A stretch of DNA of 64,000 nt. Origin: Gammaproteobacteria bacterium (lineage in GTDB: Bacteria > Pseudomonadota > Gammaproteobacteria > Pseudomonadales > Pseudohongiellaceae). The DNA lies in NCBI GenBank assembly GCA_041395725.1, contig JAWKZW010000001.1, positions 1,860,001 to 1,924,000 on the forward strand, read 5' to 3'. Shown here in pieces: positions 52,917 through 63,604 of the stretch; position 1 is the stretch's first letter, and every line of letters starts with the position of its first letter. The position numbers and the translations under genes were made by a program. Below the pieces are notes generated by a model. It searched no databases. It worked only from the letters and a program-made list of their open reading frames with translations, and had not been told where the DNA came from.

Positions 52917-53836
52917 GACCGCACCACCTCGGAGGAAGCTGCCGTCGGAGCAACGCGCATCCCTCCGGGATTCCCTCCCTCGGTCAGGAGCCCGCAAGCG
53001 GTCTTCTTCGGTCAGTCGGTGCTGCGTTTTGATCGCTCCGTCGCCAGCTTCCCCCGGACTGGTGCTCGGTGCGAGATTCCAATCACTGAGTAGTGATGCG
53101 AGGGTGCGACAGCACTTTCTTCGCAGCTTCGTCTGCACATCGATTTGCAATCACTTCCGTCTCTTTCGAGGTCGCTGAATAACGAGAGCCACTTGCTGCA
53201 AGAGTTCTTTATCAGTCAGCGTTCATTTTCGAGACCGCACCAGCCCGGGGGAAGCTGCCGTCGGAGCAACGCGGATCCTTCCGGGATTCCCTCCCTCGGT
53301 CAGGAGCCCGCAAGCGGTCTCCTTCGGTCAGTCGGTGCTGCGTTTTGATCGCTCCATCGCCAGCTTCCCCCGGACTGGTGCTCGGTGCGAGATTCCAATC
53401 ACTGAGTAGTGATGCGAGGGTGCGACAGCACTTTCTTCGCAGCTTCGTCTGCACATCGATTTTCAATCACTTCCGTCTCTTTCGAGGTCGCTGAATAACG
53501 AGAGCCACTTGCTGCAAGAGTTCTTTATCAGTCAGCGTTCATTTTCGAGACCGCACCAGCCCGGGGTAACCTGCCGTCGGAGCAACGCGGATCCCTCCGG
53601 GATTCCCTCTCTCGGTCAGGAGCCCGCAAGCGGTCTCCTTCGGTCAGTCGGTGCTGCGTTTTGATCGCTCCGTCGCCAGCTTCCCCCGGACTGGTGCTCG
53701 ATGCGAGATTCCAATCACTGAGTATTAATGCGAGGGTGCGACAGCACTTTCTTCGCAGCTTCGCCTTTACATCGATTTGCAATCACTTCCGTCTCTTTCG
53801 AGGTTGCTGAATAACGAGTGTCACTTAGTGCCAAGG
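52917..53836 (+). repeat. Tandem array of three 316-bp units, each with palindromic element R
   Basis: Units start at 52917, 53233 and 53549, each with GACCGCACC. Each contains R (CAGCCCGGGGGAAGCTG left arm in unit 2, CAGCTTCCCCCGGACTGGTG right arm) followed by CTCGGTGCGAGATTCCAATC, AGGGTGCGACAGCACTTTCT and TCACTTCCGTCTCTTTCGAG. Unit 3 is shorter and leads into Q copy 2. The arms are less perfect than in the copy at 28260. No credible gene is present; small frames on the minus strand only follow the repeat. Confidence 0.9.
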
Positions 53837-53837
53837 T

Positions 53838-53978
53838 GTGGTCGGCAGGGGCTTCTGTGGGCTGCAATCAAGGACCAGCGCTGAACGGCGAAAAATGACC
53901 GTTTTCCAGGGCATTTTTCAGAGTGAAGGCACCCGGGACGGGCGCGGTCCGCAGCACACAGAAGCCCCTGCCGGCCAC
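53838..53978 (+). repeat. Palindromic element Q, copy 2 (uninterrupted)
   Basis: Ends GTGGTCGGCAGGGGCTTCTG and CAGAAGCCCCTGCCGGCCAC are inverted repeats of about 22 bp, enclosing CGCTGAACGGCGAAAAATGA and GGCACCCGGGACGGGCGCGG. It is the reverse complement of Q copy 1 without the MITE. From 53979 to 54280 there is a short ATGCCCTAAACGATACCCC / ATGCCCTGAACTATACCCC direct repeat (about 53998-54049) and then the typA promoter region with TATACT near 54209. Confidence 0.85.
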
Positions 53979-54280
53979 GCCGCTCGAAGCCACCACACAT
54001 GCCCTAAACGATACCCCGAAGCCACCACACATGCCCTGAACTATACCCCCAAAGCCACAACCCGCGCCCCAATCTGCCTGCTGATCAGAAATTTGCCGAT
54101 TACCGTGACCAACAACACCACTTACCGGCAGGGCACTCAATTAGACACTCCCCAGCCTGATGAGGGAACGATCAGCGAGTCGTCACTGGTTCTTTCGGGC
54201 GAATCGTGTATACTCGCCGCCTTTTGTGAGGGGGCCGCAACGGCCGCCAAAGTACCCGCCTGGCAGGGGCCTTCCAAGCA

Positions 54281-56107
54281 GTGATAGAGAAGATCAGAAA
54301 TATAGCGATCATCGCCCATGTTGATCACGGCAAAACCACCCTGGTCGACCGACTTTTACAGCAGTCAGGCACCCTGGAGACCCGGGGTAAATCCATCGAT
54401 CGGGTGATGGACTCCAATGATCAGGAGCGGGAACGCGGCATCACGATCCTGGCCAAGAACTGTTCGATCACCTGGCAGGGATATCGAATCAATATTGTCG
54501 ATACTCCCGGCCACGCCGATTTTGGTGGCGAGGTGGAGCGGGTGATGTCGATGGTCGACAGCGTGCTGTTGCTGGTTGACGCAGTCGAGGGGCCGATGCC
54601 CCAGACCCGGTTCGTTACCCAGAAGGCCTTCGCGGCGGGCCTCAACCCCATTGTGGTCATCAACAAGGTGGATCGTGATGGTGCCCGGCCGGATTGGGTT
54701 TTGAATGAGGTTTTCGACCTGTTCGACAGGCTTGGAGCCAATGAAACCCAGCTGGACTTCCCGGTTATCTATGCATCGGCGGTCCAGGGGATTGCCGGCT
54801 ACGAGGACGACCGGCTGGCCGATAATATGGAGCCGCTGTTCGAAACTATTGTCAGGAATGTGCCACCCCCAGAGGTGGATCGGTCCGGTCCCTTCCAGAT
54901 GCAGATCAGCGCGCTGGACTACAGCAGCTATGTCGGGGTGATTGGTGTCGGTCGGATTACCCGCGGGCGCGTAAGGCCCAATATGTCCGTGACGATCATT
55001 GATCGGGAAGGGCACACGCGCAAGGGGAAAGTCCTGCAGGTCAAAAACTATCTGGGCCTGGAGCAGATCGATGTCCAGCAGGCGGAAGCCGGCGAAATAG
55101 TCTGTATCAGTGGTATCGACAAACTGCAAATCTCCGACACCCTGTGCGACCCGGACCATGTGGAGGCGCTGCCGCCGCTGACAGTTGATGAACCCACCAT
55201 CAATATGACTTTCCAGGTTAACGATTCGCCATTCGCCGGGCAGGACGGAAAATACATAACTACCCGTAATATCAAGGAGCGGCTGGAGCGCGAGCTGCAA
55301 TATAACGTTGCTCTGCGGGTTGAACAGGGTGAAACACCGGACAAGTACCGGGTATCCGGGCGCGGTGAACTGCATCTATCGGTGCTGATCGAAACCATGC
55401 GCCGGGAAGGCTATGAACTGGCCGTGTCCCGACCCGAAGTGATCGAACATGAAATCGACGGCGTCAGGCAGGAACCCTTTGAGGAACTGGTCATCGACTG
55501 TGATGAGGTAAATCAGGGCAGTGTGATCGAGGAACTGGGTAAAAGGCGGGCTGACATGCGGGAAATGATGCCCGACGGCAAGGGCCGGGTGCGCATGACC
55601 TTTATCATTCCCACGCGGGGGCTGATCGGCTTCCGCTCGCAGTTTCTCAGCATGACCTCCGGCAGCGGTATCATGACGCATATTTTTGATCATTACGGAG
55701 TTGTGAAGACAGGCGAGATTGCCGGTCGCAAGAACGGCGTGCTGGTTTCCATGGTAACCGGTAAAACCCTTGGCTATGCGCTTTTCAATCTGCAGGAAAG
55801 AGGGCGCCTGTTCGTGGGACCCAACGTGGAAGTCTATGAGGGTATGATCGTCGGCCTGCACAACCGGGAGAACGATCTGGTGGTGAATCCCACCAAGGCA
55901 AAACAACTCACCAATGTCAGGGCTTCAGGGACCGACGAAAATATCATACTCACTCCGCCGGTGATTCACAGCCTCGAACAGGCCATGGAATTCATCGAGG
56001 ATGACGAGCTGGTTGAGATTACGCCTCACCATATCCGCCTGCGCAAAAAGTACCTCACAGAAAACGAACGCAAGCGCCACAGCCGCGGCAGCCAGGCGAG
56101 GGGTTAG
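54281..56107 (+). CDS. typA: Ribosome-associated GTPase TypA/BipA
   Basis: A 608-residue translational GTPase acting in ribosome assembly and stress growth. G motifs: [16 protein letters not shown] (G1), RGITILAKN (G2), [14 protein letters not shown] (G3), [13 protein letters not shown] (G4), ASAVQG (G5). It is followed by EF-G-like beta-barrel and alpha/beta domains and the TypA-specific C-terminus ([20 protein letters not shown]). The start is GTG, as the conserved N-terminus [13 protein letters not shown] requires. Confidence 0.97.
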   Translation: MIEKIRNIAIIAHVDHGKTTLVDRLLQQSGTLETRGKSIDRVMDSNDQERERGITILAKNCSITWQGYRINIVDTPGHADFGGEVERVMSMVDSVLLLVDAVEGPMPQTRFVTQKAFAAGLNPIVVINKVDRDGARPDWVLNEVFDLFDRLGANETQLDFPVIYASAVQGIAGYEDDRLADNMEPLFETIVRNVPPPEVDRSGPFQMQISALDYSSYVGVIGVGRITRGRVRPNMSVTIIDREGHTRKGKVLQVKNYLGLEQIDVQQAEAGEIVCISGIDKLQISDTLCDPDHVEALPPLTVDEPTINMTFQVNDSPFAGQDGKYITTRNIKERLERELQYNVALRVEQGETPDKYRVSGRGELHLSVLIETMRREGYELAVSRPEVIEHEIDGVRQEPFEELVIDCDEVNQGSVIEELGKRRADMREMMPDGKGRVRMTFIIPTRGLIGFRSQFLSMTSGSGIMTHIFDHYGVVKTGEIAGRKNGVLVSMVTGKTLGYALFNLQERGRLFVGPNVEVYEGMIVGLHNRENDLVVNPTKAKQLTNVRASGTDENIILTPPVIHSLEQAMEFIEDDELVEITPHHIRLRKKYLTENERKRHSRGSQARG

Positions 56108-56275
56108 AGCCTTTTAGTGAATGGCGGATACAGATCAAGGGCCCGGGGCACACGGTGAGTTTCTTGATCTGAGGTTCTCTGGGGTAATATTGGCAACCTC
56201 GACGTCTTGTTATCCCAGGAATTTATGCATTGAGTGGGATAACCCGGTGACACCAAAGTAACCAAGAGGGAAATC

Positions 56276-57232
56276 GTGCTGGTCCTGTATCCTGAACTGA
56301 AACCATACAATCGCCAACAGCTGCGCGTGTCCGAAATCCATGAGCTCTACCTGGACGAGGCAGGCAATCCTGACGGCATTCCGGTACTTTTCATCCATGG
56401 CGGTCCGGGTAGCGCCTGCGACTTTGCCTCACGTCGCTACTATAACCCCGAGTTGTACCGGATTATCACCTTCGATCAAAGGGGTTGCGGGCGCTCTACA
56501 CCCCATGCGGAACTGCAGGAAAATGACACGGAAAGCCTGATCAGTGACATCGAGGCAATCCGCTGCTTTCTTGGTATCGACCGTTGGGTGCTGTTCGGGG
56601 GGTCCTGGGGTTCAACGCTGGCCCTGCTGTATGCGCAGAAATATCCCGACCATGTCATGGCAATGGTGCTGCGCGGCATATTCCTGTGTCGAAGAGCGGA
56701 CCTGGACTGGTTGTACGTGCAGGGTGCGAGCCGCGTGTTCCCGGATCACTGGCGGGAGTTTGTTGAGTTCATCCCCGAGAATGAACGGCATAATCTAGTA
56801 GAGGCGTATTACCGTCGACTAACCGGGCGTGATGAGCTGGCCCGCATGGCCGCGGCCAAGTCCTGGGTCAGCTGGGAAATTCACTGTTCCAGGTTGCGGC
56901 CCGGTGCCGACGTGCAGAAGCTGGTTTCCAAGCAGCACAATGCGCTGGCCATGAGTCGGATCGAAAGCCATTTTTTTGTCAATAATGGTTTCATCGATGA
57001 AAATCAGATTTTGCATAACCTGTCTAAAATAGAGCACATACCGGCGAAAATTATTCACGGGCGCTACGATATGGTCTGCCCCCTGGACAATGCCGCGGTG
57101 CTGCACGAGCGCTGGCCAGCCTCGGAGTTGTACATCATTCGGGACGCCGGCCATTCCGCCTCGGAGCCGGGCATTACCGACGCGCTGGTTCGCGCTACCG
57201 GCGAACTGGCCGACGAGCTCAAGGAAGCCTAG
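56276..57232 (+). CDS. pip: Proline iminopeptidase
   Basis: A 318-residue alpha/beta hydrolase of peptidase family S33 that removes N-terminal proline. It shows PVLFIHGGPGSACDFASRRY, FDQRGCGRSTPH, the nucleophile motif GGSWGSTLALLYAQKYPDH, catalytic Asp in IIHGRYDMVCPLDNA and His in DAGHSASEPG. The GTG start is preceded by AGAGGGAAATC. It is followed 26 bases later by dtd. Confidence 0.94.
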   Translation: MLVLYPELKPYNRQQLRVSEIHELYLDEAGNPDGIPVLFIHGGPGSACDFASRRYYNPELYRIITFDQRGCGRSTPHAELQENDTESLISDIEAIRCFLGIDRWVLFGGSWGSTLALLYAQKYPDHVMAMVLRGIFLCRRADLDWLYVQGASRVFPDHWREFVEFIPENERHNLVEAYYRRLTGRDELARMAAAKSWVSWEIHCSRLRPGADVQKLVSKQHNALAMSRIESHFFVNNGFIDENQILHNLSKIEHIPAKIIHGRYDMVCPLDNAAVLHERWPASELYIIRDAGHSASEPGITDALVRATGELADELKEA

Positions 57233-57258
57233 GCGGTACCGGTGCGGCGAGCATTCCA

Positions 57259-57690
57259 GTGATTGTTCTTATTCAGCGGGTTAAGCGCGCCAGTGTCGTC
57301 GTGGCGGGCGAGACAGTCGGCGCTATCGGACAGGGCATCCTTGCCTTTGTCGGGCTGGAGAAGCAGGACTCGGAAAAAACAGCCGAAGAGGGCCTGGATC
57401 GAATCCTGGCCTACAGGATTTTTGCCGATGATGAGGGCAGGATGAACCGGAGTCTGCGGGATATTGACGGCGGCCTGCTTCTGGTTTCTCAGTTCACCCT
57501 GGCAGCGGACACCCGGAAAGGGCTGCGTCCCGGTTTTTCATCAGCCATGCCGCCTGCTGCCGCCGAAGCACTCTACGATCATTTGCTTGCAGCTGCGCGT
57601 TCCCGTCACGGCAAAGTTGCAAGTGGGTGCTTTGGTGCCGACATGCAGGTGGAACTGGTCAATGACGGGCCAGTGACTTTTATTCTTTAG
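57259..57690 (+). CDS. dtd: D-aminoacyl-tRNA deacylase
   Basis: A 143-residue DTD that hydrolyses D-aminoacyl- and glycyl-tRNA. It shows MIVLIQRVKRASVVVAGETV, LAYRIFADDEGRMNRSLRDI, LLVSQFTLAADTRKGLRPGF (the S-Q-F-T-L motif) and the chirality loop region NDGPVTFIL with Gly-Pro. It starts with GTG, is probably cotranscribed with pip and converges with tatC. Confidence 0.96.
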   Translation: MIVLIQRVKRASVVVAGETVGAIGQGILAFVGLEKQDSEKTAEEGLDRILAYRIFADDEGRMNRSLRDIDGGLLLVSQFTLAADTRKGLRPGFSSAMPPAAAEALYDHLLAAARSRHGKVASGCFGADMQVELVNDGPVTFIL

Positions 57691-57759
57691 CCCCTTGAGA
57701 CTGAACCCAAGGCCTTTCCAGTCCTGCGACTTAACGGGCTCGGATTTTTCTGCACGGAA

Positions 57760-58533
57760 TCAGCTGGCGGCTCCGCCGGCTTCCTCTTTCTGCTCCTCCT
57801 TACGCTGACGCTTGCGCACCAGCTTACCGGCCAGAATACCCACTTCGAACAGCGCCCACATTGGCAGGGCAAGCATCGATTGGGTGAACGGATCCGGTGG
57901 TGTCAACAGCATCGCCACGACGAAACACCCAACAACCACGTAGGGCCGTTTGGCGGTCAGAGACTCGGGTTCTGCGAGGCCTGCCCAGATAAACAGGAAT
58001 ACCGCAATCGGCACTTCAAAGGCCAGTCCGAATGCGAAGAAGATAGTCAGGGCAAAACTCAGGAAGCTGCTTATATCAGGTGCTACCGCGATACCTTCCG
58101 GCGCCACGGAGATAAAAAAACCAAAAACTATACCGAAAAGTACATAACGAGCAAAGGCGATGCCCAGGTAAAAGAGGGCGACGCTGGAGATAAAAAGCGG
58201 CATGGCCACTGCTTTTTCGTTCTTGTACAGGCCCGGTGCCACGAACGACCAGAGCTGATACAGGATGTAAGGTGCGGCGATCACTGCCGCCGCGTAAAAA
58301 GTCAGCTTGAACGGCGCAAAAAATGGTGAAGTGGGGTCGATCGCGATCATGCTGGAGTTTTCCGGCAGGGCAGCGATCAGTGGGTCGGCGATAAAGACGT
58401 AGATTTCATTGGCAAAAGGGAAAAGGCACAGAAAGATGACAACAACTGCCACCAGGGCCTTAAGAATCCGATCACGCAGTTCAATCAGGTGATCGATAAG
58501 AGTCAGTTCTTTTTCCTCTTCAGCAGATATCAT
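57760..58533 (-). CDS. tatC: TatC, core twin-arginine translocase subunit
   Basis: A 257-residue membrane protein with six helices: [20 protein letters not shown] at the N-terminus, [20 protein letters not shown] with [24 protein letters not shown], and [20 protein letters not shown]. TatC recognises twin-arginine signals such as that of the oxidoreductase at 25.1 kb. The start overlaps the tatB stop by four bases. Confidence 0.97.
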   Translation of the reverse strand: MISAEEEKELTLIDHLIELRDRILKALVAVVVIFLCLFPFANEIYVFIADPLIAALPENSSMIAIDPTSPFFAPFKLTFYAAAVIAAPYILYQLWSFVAPGLYKNEKAVAMPLFISSVALFYLGIAFARYVLFGIVFGFFISVAPEGIAVAPDISSFLSFALTIFFAFGLAFEVPIAVFLFIWAGLAEPESLTAKRPYVVVGCFVVAMLLTPPDPFTQSMLALPMWALFEVGILAGKLVRKRQRKEEQKEEAGGAAS

Positions 58534-59075
58534 GACTTGTCACCCGCATTGCCGGATCTGGATTGCCCACTCTTGCTGAACTCTTCTTCAATCTCCTGTT
58601 TGCTGGCTTTCACTTCCCGGGAAATATCGTTGACATAGCTGACTGCCTGCTGGATTTCGCTTTTGATGGTTGCCTCGGGCTTGTCGTTAGTGCCTTCGGC
58701 GTCGTTTTGCTTATCAGCCTGGGAGGCCGTCGGCCCGGGACCGTTTTCAGAACCGCTGACAGCGCCGGTGGTGTCGGTCTGCCGGGGCTTGCCCGGGTCT
58801 GAAGTCGCCGCCTTTTCTATATCGCTGGCAAATTCCTTGGCCTGCTTCTTGGCATCCTCCACTTCGGCGAGAATCGACTCGTTGTGCAGCTGCCGTCTGA
58901 TTTCATCGGCGTTCAGCTCCCGCTCCACATCAGCTTTGATCTTGTGAAAGCTTCGGCGAAAGCGCCCGACCCACAGGCTCGCGGTCCGGACAGCGGAGGG
59001 CAGTCGTTCGGGGCCGATGACCAGCAGGGCGACGACGAAGATGACAAGTAGTTCCGATGGACCAATATCAAACAT
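58530..59075 (-). CDS. tatB: TatB, twin-arginine translocase subunit
   Basis: A 181-residue protein: [20 protein letters not shown] membrane helix with GPERLP, amphipathic helix [20 protein letters not shown], and a long polar tail rich in Ala, Lys, Asp and Ser. It forms the receptor with TatC. Separated from tatA by 99 bases. Confidence 0.95.
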   Translation of the reverse strand: MFDIGPSELLVIFVVALLVIGPERLPSAVRTASLWVGRFRRSFHKIKADVERELNADEIRRQLHNESILAEVEDAKKQAKEFASDIEKAATSDPGKPRQTDTTGAVSGSENGPGPTASQADKQNDAEGTNDKPEATIKSEIQQAVSYVNDISREVKASKQEIEEEFSKSGQSRSGNAGDKS

Positions 59076-59174
59076 AGACCAGACGCCAGGGTTTCCGGAA
59101 GGGTGAGGGCCAACTGGCCTGCCGGCCAGTCAGCGAGTGTAATTTATGGATGAATCGGGGAAGAACGACGGCGG

Positions 59175-59411
59175 TCAGCTTTTCGCCGCAGTGTCGGAGG
59201 TCTTGTCATCATCCGTTTCGGCTGTTTCCGACTTTTCGACGTTCTCCTCCTTGTCGTCATCACCCTCATCGTCCTTCATGGCGGTCTTAAAGCCCTTCAG
59301 AGCACCACCAAGGTCGGAACCAAGGTTACGTAACTTCTTGGTACCAAAAAGCATCACCACAATAAGCAGGACGATTAACAGCTGCCAAATTCCAATACCA
59401 CCTAAGCCCAT
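59175..59411 (-). CDS. tatA: TatA, pore-forming twin-arginine translocase subunit
   Basis: A 78-residue protein: a short membrane helix ([18 protein letters not shown]) followed by [20 protein letters not shown] and an acidic tail. Preceded by GGAGGTAACAC at an ideal distance. First of tatABC behind hisE. Confidence 0.96.
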   Translation of the reverse strand: MGLGGIGIWQLLIVLLIVVMLFGTKKLRNLGSDLGGALKGFKTAMKDDEGDDDKEENVEKSETAETDDDKTSDTAAKS

Positions 59412-59485
59412 GTGTTACCTCCAAAACAGGCTTTCGGGCAGACTGGTTGCCGGGCAGCAACCGATTCCCGAAGCCTGTGAGTTCC

Positions 59486-59827
59486 CTATTGGTTAGTTCG
59501 CGACGCTTTTTCGACAAGGCCGGATATAGTAAAGCGTTTTTCCAGTTCCTCCAACACTTGCCTGGCGTCAAGATCCAGATGACTCAGCATGACCATGCTG
59601 TGAAACCACAGGTCAGCAGTTTCCTTTACCACTTCCAGGCGCCTGCTGTCCGAAGCGTCCTGTTCACAATCTTTTGCCGCCAGCACGGCTTCCACGGCCT
59701 CTTCACCCACCTTCTCCAGAATCTTGTTGAGGCCTTTGCGGTGCAGGTCTGCCACGTAGGAGTCAGGAGCATCCGCCTGTTTGCGCTGTGCCAGAATGGC
59801 TGTCAGTTGTTCAAGAATGTCGCTCAT
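59486..59827 (-). CDS. hisE: Phosphoribosyl-ATP pyrophosphatase
   Basis: A 113-residue HisE, second step of histidine synthesis: MSDILEQLTAILAQRKQADA, YVADLHRKGLNKILEKVGEE, AVEAVLAAKD and LVVKETADLWFHSMVMLSHL-like text with the metal-binding Glu cluster. The ATG at 59827 gives the normal length. It is separate from HisI, as in Pseudomonas, 26 bases behind it. Confidence 0.96.
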   Translation of the reverse strand: MSDILEQLTAILAQRKQADAPDSYVADLHRKGLNKILEKVGEEAVEAVLAAKDCEQDASDSRRLEVVKETADLWFHSMVMLSHLDLDARQVLEELEKRFTISGLVEKASRTNQ

Positions 59828-59853
59828 AGTTTGATCGGCCTGGGGCTGGCGGT

Positions 59854-60246
59854 TCAGCTGCCGCCGTACATCTGACTGGGATCTTTGATCACCGGATCCA
59901 CACTCTGCCACTGGCAGTTGACCAGTTTCTGATAAAAACAGCTTTCCCGCCCGGTATGGCATGCCACCCCGCCCACCTGTCTGACCAGGTAGCAGACCGA
60001 ATCATTGTCGCAATCGAGGTAGATATCCACAAGCTCCTGAATGTTGCCCGACTGCTCTCCTTTTCGCCACAGGGACTGTCGGGAACGGGACCAGTAGACT
60101 GCCCGCTTTTCCTGCACCGCGGTCTGTAAGGCCTCCCGGTTAAGCCATGCCTGGGTAAGGATGCGCTTACTGACATGGTCCTGGGTAATGACCGGCACCA
60201 GCCCTTGCGCATCCCAGTTAACCTGGTCGAGATAATCGTCAGTCAT
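59854..60246 (-). CDS. hisI: Phosphoribosyl-AMP cyclohydrolase
   Basis: A 130-residue HisI: VNWDAQGLVPVITQDHVSKR, WSRSRQSLWRKGEQSGNIQ, the metal site YLDCDNDSVCYLV (D-C-D-x-D) and VACHTGRESCFYQ with the zinc Cys residues. It opens the ring of phosphoribosyl-AMP, the third step of histidine synthesis. Confidence 0.97.
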   Translation of the reverse strand: MTDDYLDQVNWDAQGLVPVITQDHVSKRILTQAWLNREALQTAVQEKRAVYWSRSRQSLWRKGEQSGNIQELVDIYLDCDNDSVCYLVRQVGGVACHTGRESCFYQKLVNCQWQSVDPVIKDPSQMYGGS

Positions 60247-60356
60247 TGTGTTATCCGCCGGGGAGCCTCTGAACGGCCGCCCGTAACCTTGATGAACAAT
60301 AGCACGCTAGTATAACGGAACCGTGACAGCATGGTGAGTCGGCTGGCATTCTTTGC

Positions 60357-61994
60357 TCAATCTCTACGCACCAGTAACCACAATCCGCCAAGGGCCAGCA
60401 GTAGTGTGGCCAGCGGCAGGTCGGCGACAGCTGCCTGTGCCGTCGGGTGAGTCGAAGCCAGGGCCGCCGCGAGAAACACTGAGCCGGCCAGCAATGAACG
60501 GCTGCGGCGCGCGGATTCCTTTTGCTTTTCCAGCAGTCGCTCATTCCGCAGGGTAGTGTTGATTTCGCCAAGCTGGCGGGTCTCGCGAATGGCATCGATC
60601 GAAAGTTGCGGAAGATCAGGCAGTTGGTCGATCCAGTCCGGTATGTTCTCTCGAAGCCGCGAGAACAGGGCAACCGGGCTCAGGCGGCGGGCGTTCCACT
60701 TCTCAAGGTAGGGCAGGGCTGTTTCCCACAAATCCAGTTCCGGATAGAGCTGTCGTCCCAGCCCTTCGATGTTCAGCAGGGTTTTCTGCAGGAGCACCAG
60801 GGAGGGTTGCACTTCCATATTGAAGCGCCCTGCCGTGCGGAACAGTTGCACCAGCAGTTGGCCAAAGGAAATGTCTTTGAGGGGTTTTTCAAAAATCGGC
60901 TCGCACACCGTGCGCATGGCGGCCTCGAACTCGGTAATCCGGGTCTCCTTGGGAACCCATCCGCATTCCACGTGCAGCTCGGCTACCTTGCGGTAGTCCC
61001 GTTTGAAGATGGCCAGCAGGTTCCTGGCCAGGTAAAGCTGGTCCGCCGGGCTGAGCGAGCCGATAATGGCGCAATCAATGGCGATGTACTGAGGCTGGTC
61101 AGGGCGCTCCGGATTAACGAAGATATTTCCCGGGTGCATATCGGCATGGAAGAATCGGTGTTCAAACACCTGGGTAAAGAAAATTTCAACGCCGATTTCG
61201 GCCAGCCTTTTCAGATTGACACGCCGTTCCCGAAGAGTCCTGATGTCTGACACCGGAATGCCATAGATGCGTTCCATCACCAGCAGGTTGCGGCGGCTGT
61301 ATTGCCAGTAAACCTTTGGCACGTATAACTGGGCGGAGTTTTCAAAGTTGCGCCGCAATTGCGTGGTATTGGCGCCTTCGGACAGCAGGTTCAATTCGTC
61401 GAAAATGATCCGCTCGTAGTCGTCGATAACCTCCACCGGGCGCAGCCGCTTGCCGATGGGAATGCGGTTCTCGATATGGATCGCCAGCCATTTCAATAGC
61501 GTGATATCGGCGCGGATGGTTTTTTCGATGCCAGGCCGGATAACTTTGACGACCACTTCCTCCCCGGTCTTTAACCGGGCTGCATGGACCTGGGCAATAG
61601 ATGCGGAGGCCAGCGGTTCCAGGCTGAGTTCGCTGAATATGTCGTTGGCGTGCGTGTCCAGGGACTGGCTGATGAGCGCTTCGATGCCGGGAGAATGGAA
61701 GGGCGGGACATTGTCCTGCAGCCCCTGCAGGGCATCGGCCAGGCTGGGCTCCAGGAAATCCCGCCGTGTAGACAGCAACTGGCCGAACTTGATGTAGATG
61801 GGCCCCAATTCCTCGAGCGCCAGACGCAGGCGCTGATGGCGGTTGAGCCGCAGGGTGTCCTGATGGGTCCAGGGCAGGCCGTGAAGTCGCAGGTACAGCT
61901 TGATGAGAAAAGTGCCACGGCCACGCAGGTAGTCACCCAGCCGGTATTTGGCAGCGACATTCAGTATCTTGAGCAGGCGCAGGAATTGAGTCAC
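60357..61994 (-). CDS. ubiB: UbiB, ubiquinone biosynthesis ATPase/kinase-like protein
   Basis: A 545-residue atypical kinase-like protein needed for ubiquinone synthesis. It shows LGPIYIKFGQLLSTRRDFL (the K-x-G-Q motif), ASASIAQVHAARLKTGEEVV (Ala-rich loop), VKVIRPGIEKTIRAD, the metal region FFHADMHPGNIFVN and AIDCAIIGSL. Two C-terminal membrane helices end the protein. It lies 10 bases behind ubiJ. Confidence 0.96.
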   Translation of the reverse strand: MTQFLRLLKILNVAAKYRLGDYLRGRGTFLIKLYLRLHGLPWTHQDTLRLNRHQRLRLALEELGPIYIKFGQLLSTRRDFLEPSLADALQGLQDNVPPFHSPGIEALISQSLDTHANDIFSELSLEPLASASIAQVHAARLKTGEEVVVKVIRPGIEKTIRADITLLKWLAIHIENRIPIGKRLRPVEVIDDYERIIFDELNLLSEGANTTQLRRNFENSAQLYVPKVYWQYSRRNLLVMERIYGIPVSDIRTLRERRVNLKRLAEIGVEIFFTQVFEHRFFHADMHPGNIFVNPERPDQPQYIAIDCAIIGSLSPADQLYLARNLLAIFKRDYRKVAELHVECGWVPKETRITEFEAAMRTVCEPIFEKPLKDISFGQLLVQLFRTAGRFNMEVQPSLVLLQKTLLNIEGLGRQLYPELDLWETALPYLEKWNARRLSPVALFSRLRENIPDWIDQLPDLPQLSIDAIRETRQLGEINTTLRNERLLEKQKESARRSRSLLAGSVFLAAALASTHPTAQAAVADLPLATLLLALGGLWLLVRRD

Positions 61995-62004
61995 GGTGAT
62001 TCAG

Positions 62005-62772
62005 CTATCCTTCCGGCCTCTGGCGCCGCCGGTCGATTCCGCTGGCCAGCCGCTGCACTCTGGCCTGGAGCCGATCCAGACGCAGGCGCAGATCATCCAG
62101 GCCCTGGTCAAAGGCTTCCACCTGATGCAGCGGGGGCACCAGCCGGCTCTCTTCGTGCAGGTATTCGTCCAGGTTGCGTCTGGCGCTGTCAGCCGTTTTG
62201 CGGGTAAAACTCCTGAGGCCATCGAACAGCTGCTGCAGGCCCTGGACAGGTACGTCTCCAATGACCTGCGAGAGTGGCTCCTGCCAGTCAATCTCCATGG
62301 CCGCGAACAGCCGGTAGACCGACTGTACAAACTCCACATCGCCGCTGATCTGGATAGCCGGGTTCACCAGTGAGCGGGTGTCTGACCTGTCGGTGAGCAG
62401 TCGCAGCATGGCCAGGGCGGAACCGCTGATGCAGGCGTCCTCGCCACGGGATGCCGTAAATGGCGGGCCCGCGGCTGGAGATTCCCTTGTACCAGTGAAG
62501 TCAGCACTTCCAGTTTGCGCGCCCATCGGGTCGGGAGAGTCCGCCGGTCCGTCCCGGTCAGGCAAGGGGGCCGGTGGATCAAAACTTAAAATAACGCTGC
62601 CGGGGTAGAAGTGCAGGTAAATGGACAACGTCGGCACGGTGACCTGTATCAGCAGAATTCTGCCGGCATGCCGGGAAATGCCTTCGGCCAGCCTGATATC
62701 CTGGGCGATGCAGCGATTGACCAGGGTTTCAAAGGGTAGCAGCAGGCTTGAGGACCGGGGGGCCATCGACAT
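62005..62772 (-). CDS. ubiJ: UbiJ, ubiquinone biosynthesis accessory factor (SCP2 domain)
   Basis: A 255-residue protein in the conserved ubiE-ubiJ-ubiB position. The N-terminal SCP2-like lipid-binding half (LLPFETLVNRCIAQDIRLAE, LQVTVPTLSIYLHFY-like strand) is followed by a linker rich in Pro and Asp that is longer than usual, then a C-terminal helix-rich part with YRLFAAMEIDWQEPLSQVIG and a coiled coil. It binds ubiquinone intermediates for the soluble Ubi complex. Confidence 0.9.
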   Translation of the reverse strand: MSMAPRSSSLLLPFETLVNRCIAQDIRLAEGISRHAGRILLIQVTVPTLSIYLHFYPGSVILSFDPPAPLPDRDGPADSPDPMGAQTGSADFTGTRESPAAGPPFTASRGEDACISGSALAMLRLLTDRSDTRSLVNPAIQISGDVEFVQSVYRLFAAMEIDWQEPLSQVIGDVPVQGLQQLFDGLRSFTRKTADSARRNLDEYLHEESRLVPPLHQVEAFDQGLDDLRLRLDRLQARVQRLASGIDRRRQRPEG

Positions 62773-62814
62773 TATCTGTTCCGTTGCGTGAATGTTAAGA
62801 GGCTGGCGAATAAC

Positions 62815-63600
62815 TCAGTTACTGGTTTCCACTGGCTTGAAGCCAAGGTGAATAGCGCAGACACCGCTCATAATGTTGTGATAGCGGGTATCCACGAAAC
62901 CGGCATCCGCCATCATCTGCCGCAGTGTGTCCTGGTCGGGATGCATGCGGATGGATTCCACCAGGTAGCGGTAGCTCTCACTGTCTCCCGTCACCAGCTT
63001 GCCCGCCACCGGCCACAGGGCTGAATAGGCATCATAGGCTTTGCCGACCAGCGGATTGGTGGGCCTGGAAAATTCCAGAATCAGCACCCGACCGCCTGGT
63101 TTGAGGGTCCTGTACATGGATCGAAGGGCGGCATCCTTGTCAGTGACGTTCCGCAGGCCATAGGCGATACAGATACAGTCGAAGCTGTTGTCCGCGAAGG
63201 GCAGCGCCTCGGCATTAACCTGGCTGAAGACAATATTGCTGGTGGCGCCGCTATCGATGATCCGGTCGCGTCCCACCTGTAGCATGGAGGCATTGATATC
63301 GGCCAGAATCACCCGGCCGGAGGGTCCCACCAGGCGGGAAAATTTCAGGCTCAGGTCGCCCGTACCACCAGCCAGATCAAGTACCGTCTGGCCTGGCCGC
63401 ACGGCACTTAACTCTATGGTGAAGCGCTTGACCAGGCGGTGTGTGCCCAGGGACATGATGTCGTTCATGACATCGTACTTGCCGGCTACAGAGTCGAAGA
63501 CTGCCGCCACCAGGCTCTTTTTTTCCTCCACCGGCACGGTCCGATAGCCGAAATGGGTGGTCGATTCTTTTTCATCCGGCCTGTCAGGGGTTTCGATCAT
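62815..63600 (-). CDS. ubiE: Demethylmenaquinone/2-methoxy-6-polyprenyl-benzoquinol methyltransferase
   Basis: A 261-residue SAM-dependent C-methyltransferase. It shows [40 protein letters not shown], the SAM loop [30 protein letters not shown] and VLILEFSRP. It is four bases behind the DUF971 gene and 42 bases before ubiJ. Confidence 0.97.
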   Translation of the reverse strand: MIETPDRPDEKESTTHFGYRTVPVEEKKSLVAAVFDSVAGKYDVMNDIMSLGTHRLVKRFTIELSAVRPGQTVLDLAGGTGDLSLKFSRLVGPSGRVILADINASMLQVGRDRIIDSGATSNIVFSQVNAEALPFADNSFDCICIAYGLRNVTDKDAALRSMYRTLKPGGRVLILEFSRPTNPLVGKAYDAYSALWPVAGKLVTGDSESYRYLVESIRMHPDQDTLRQMMADAGFVDTRYHNIMSGVCAIHLGFKPVETSN

Positions 63601-63604
63601 AGCT

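Noticed and set aside
52914..53782. Three similar 78-84-codon minus-strand frames, one per tandem unit, suggesting a small protein family.
   Set aside because: Their similarity is explained by the repeated DNA, they span the palindrome, and neither ribosome sites nor a protein-like substitution pattern is seen.
54365..55375. 336-codon antisense frame inside typA.
   Set aside because: It is fully covered by a conserved GTPase gene; the translation has no domain pattern.
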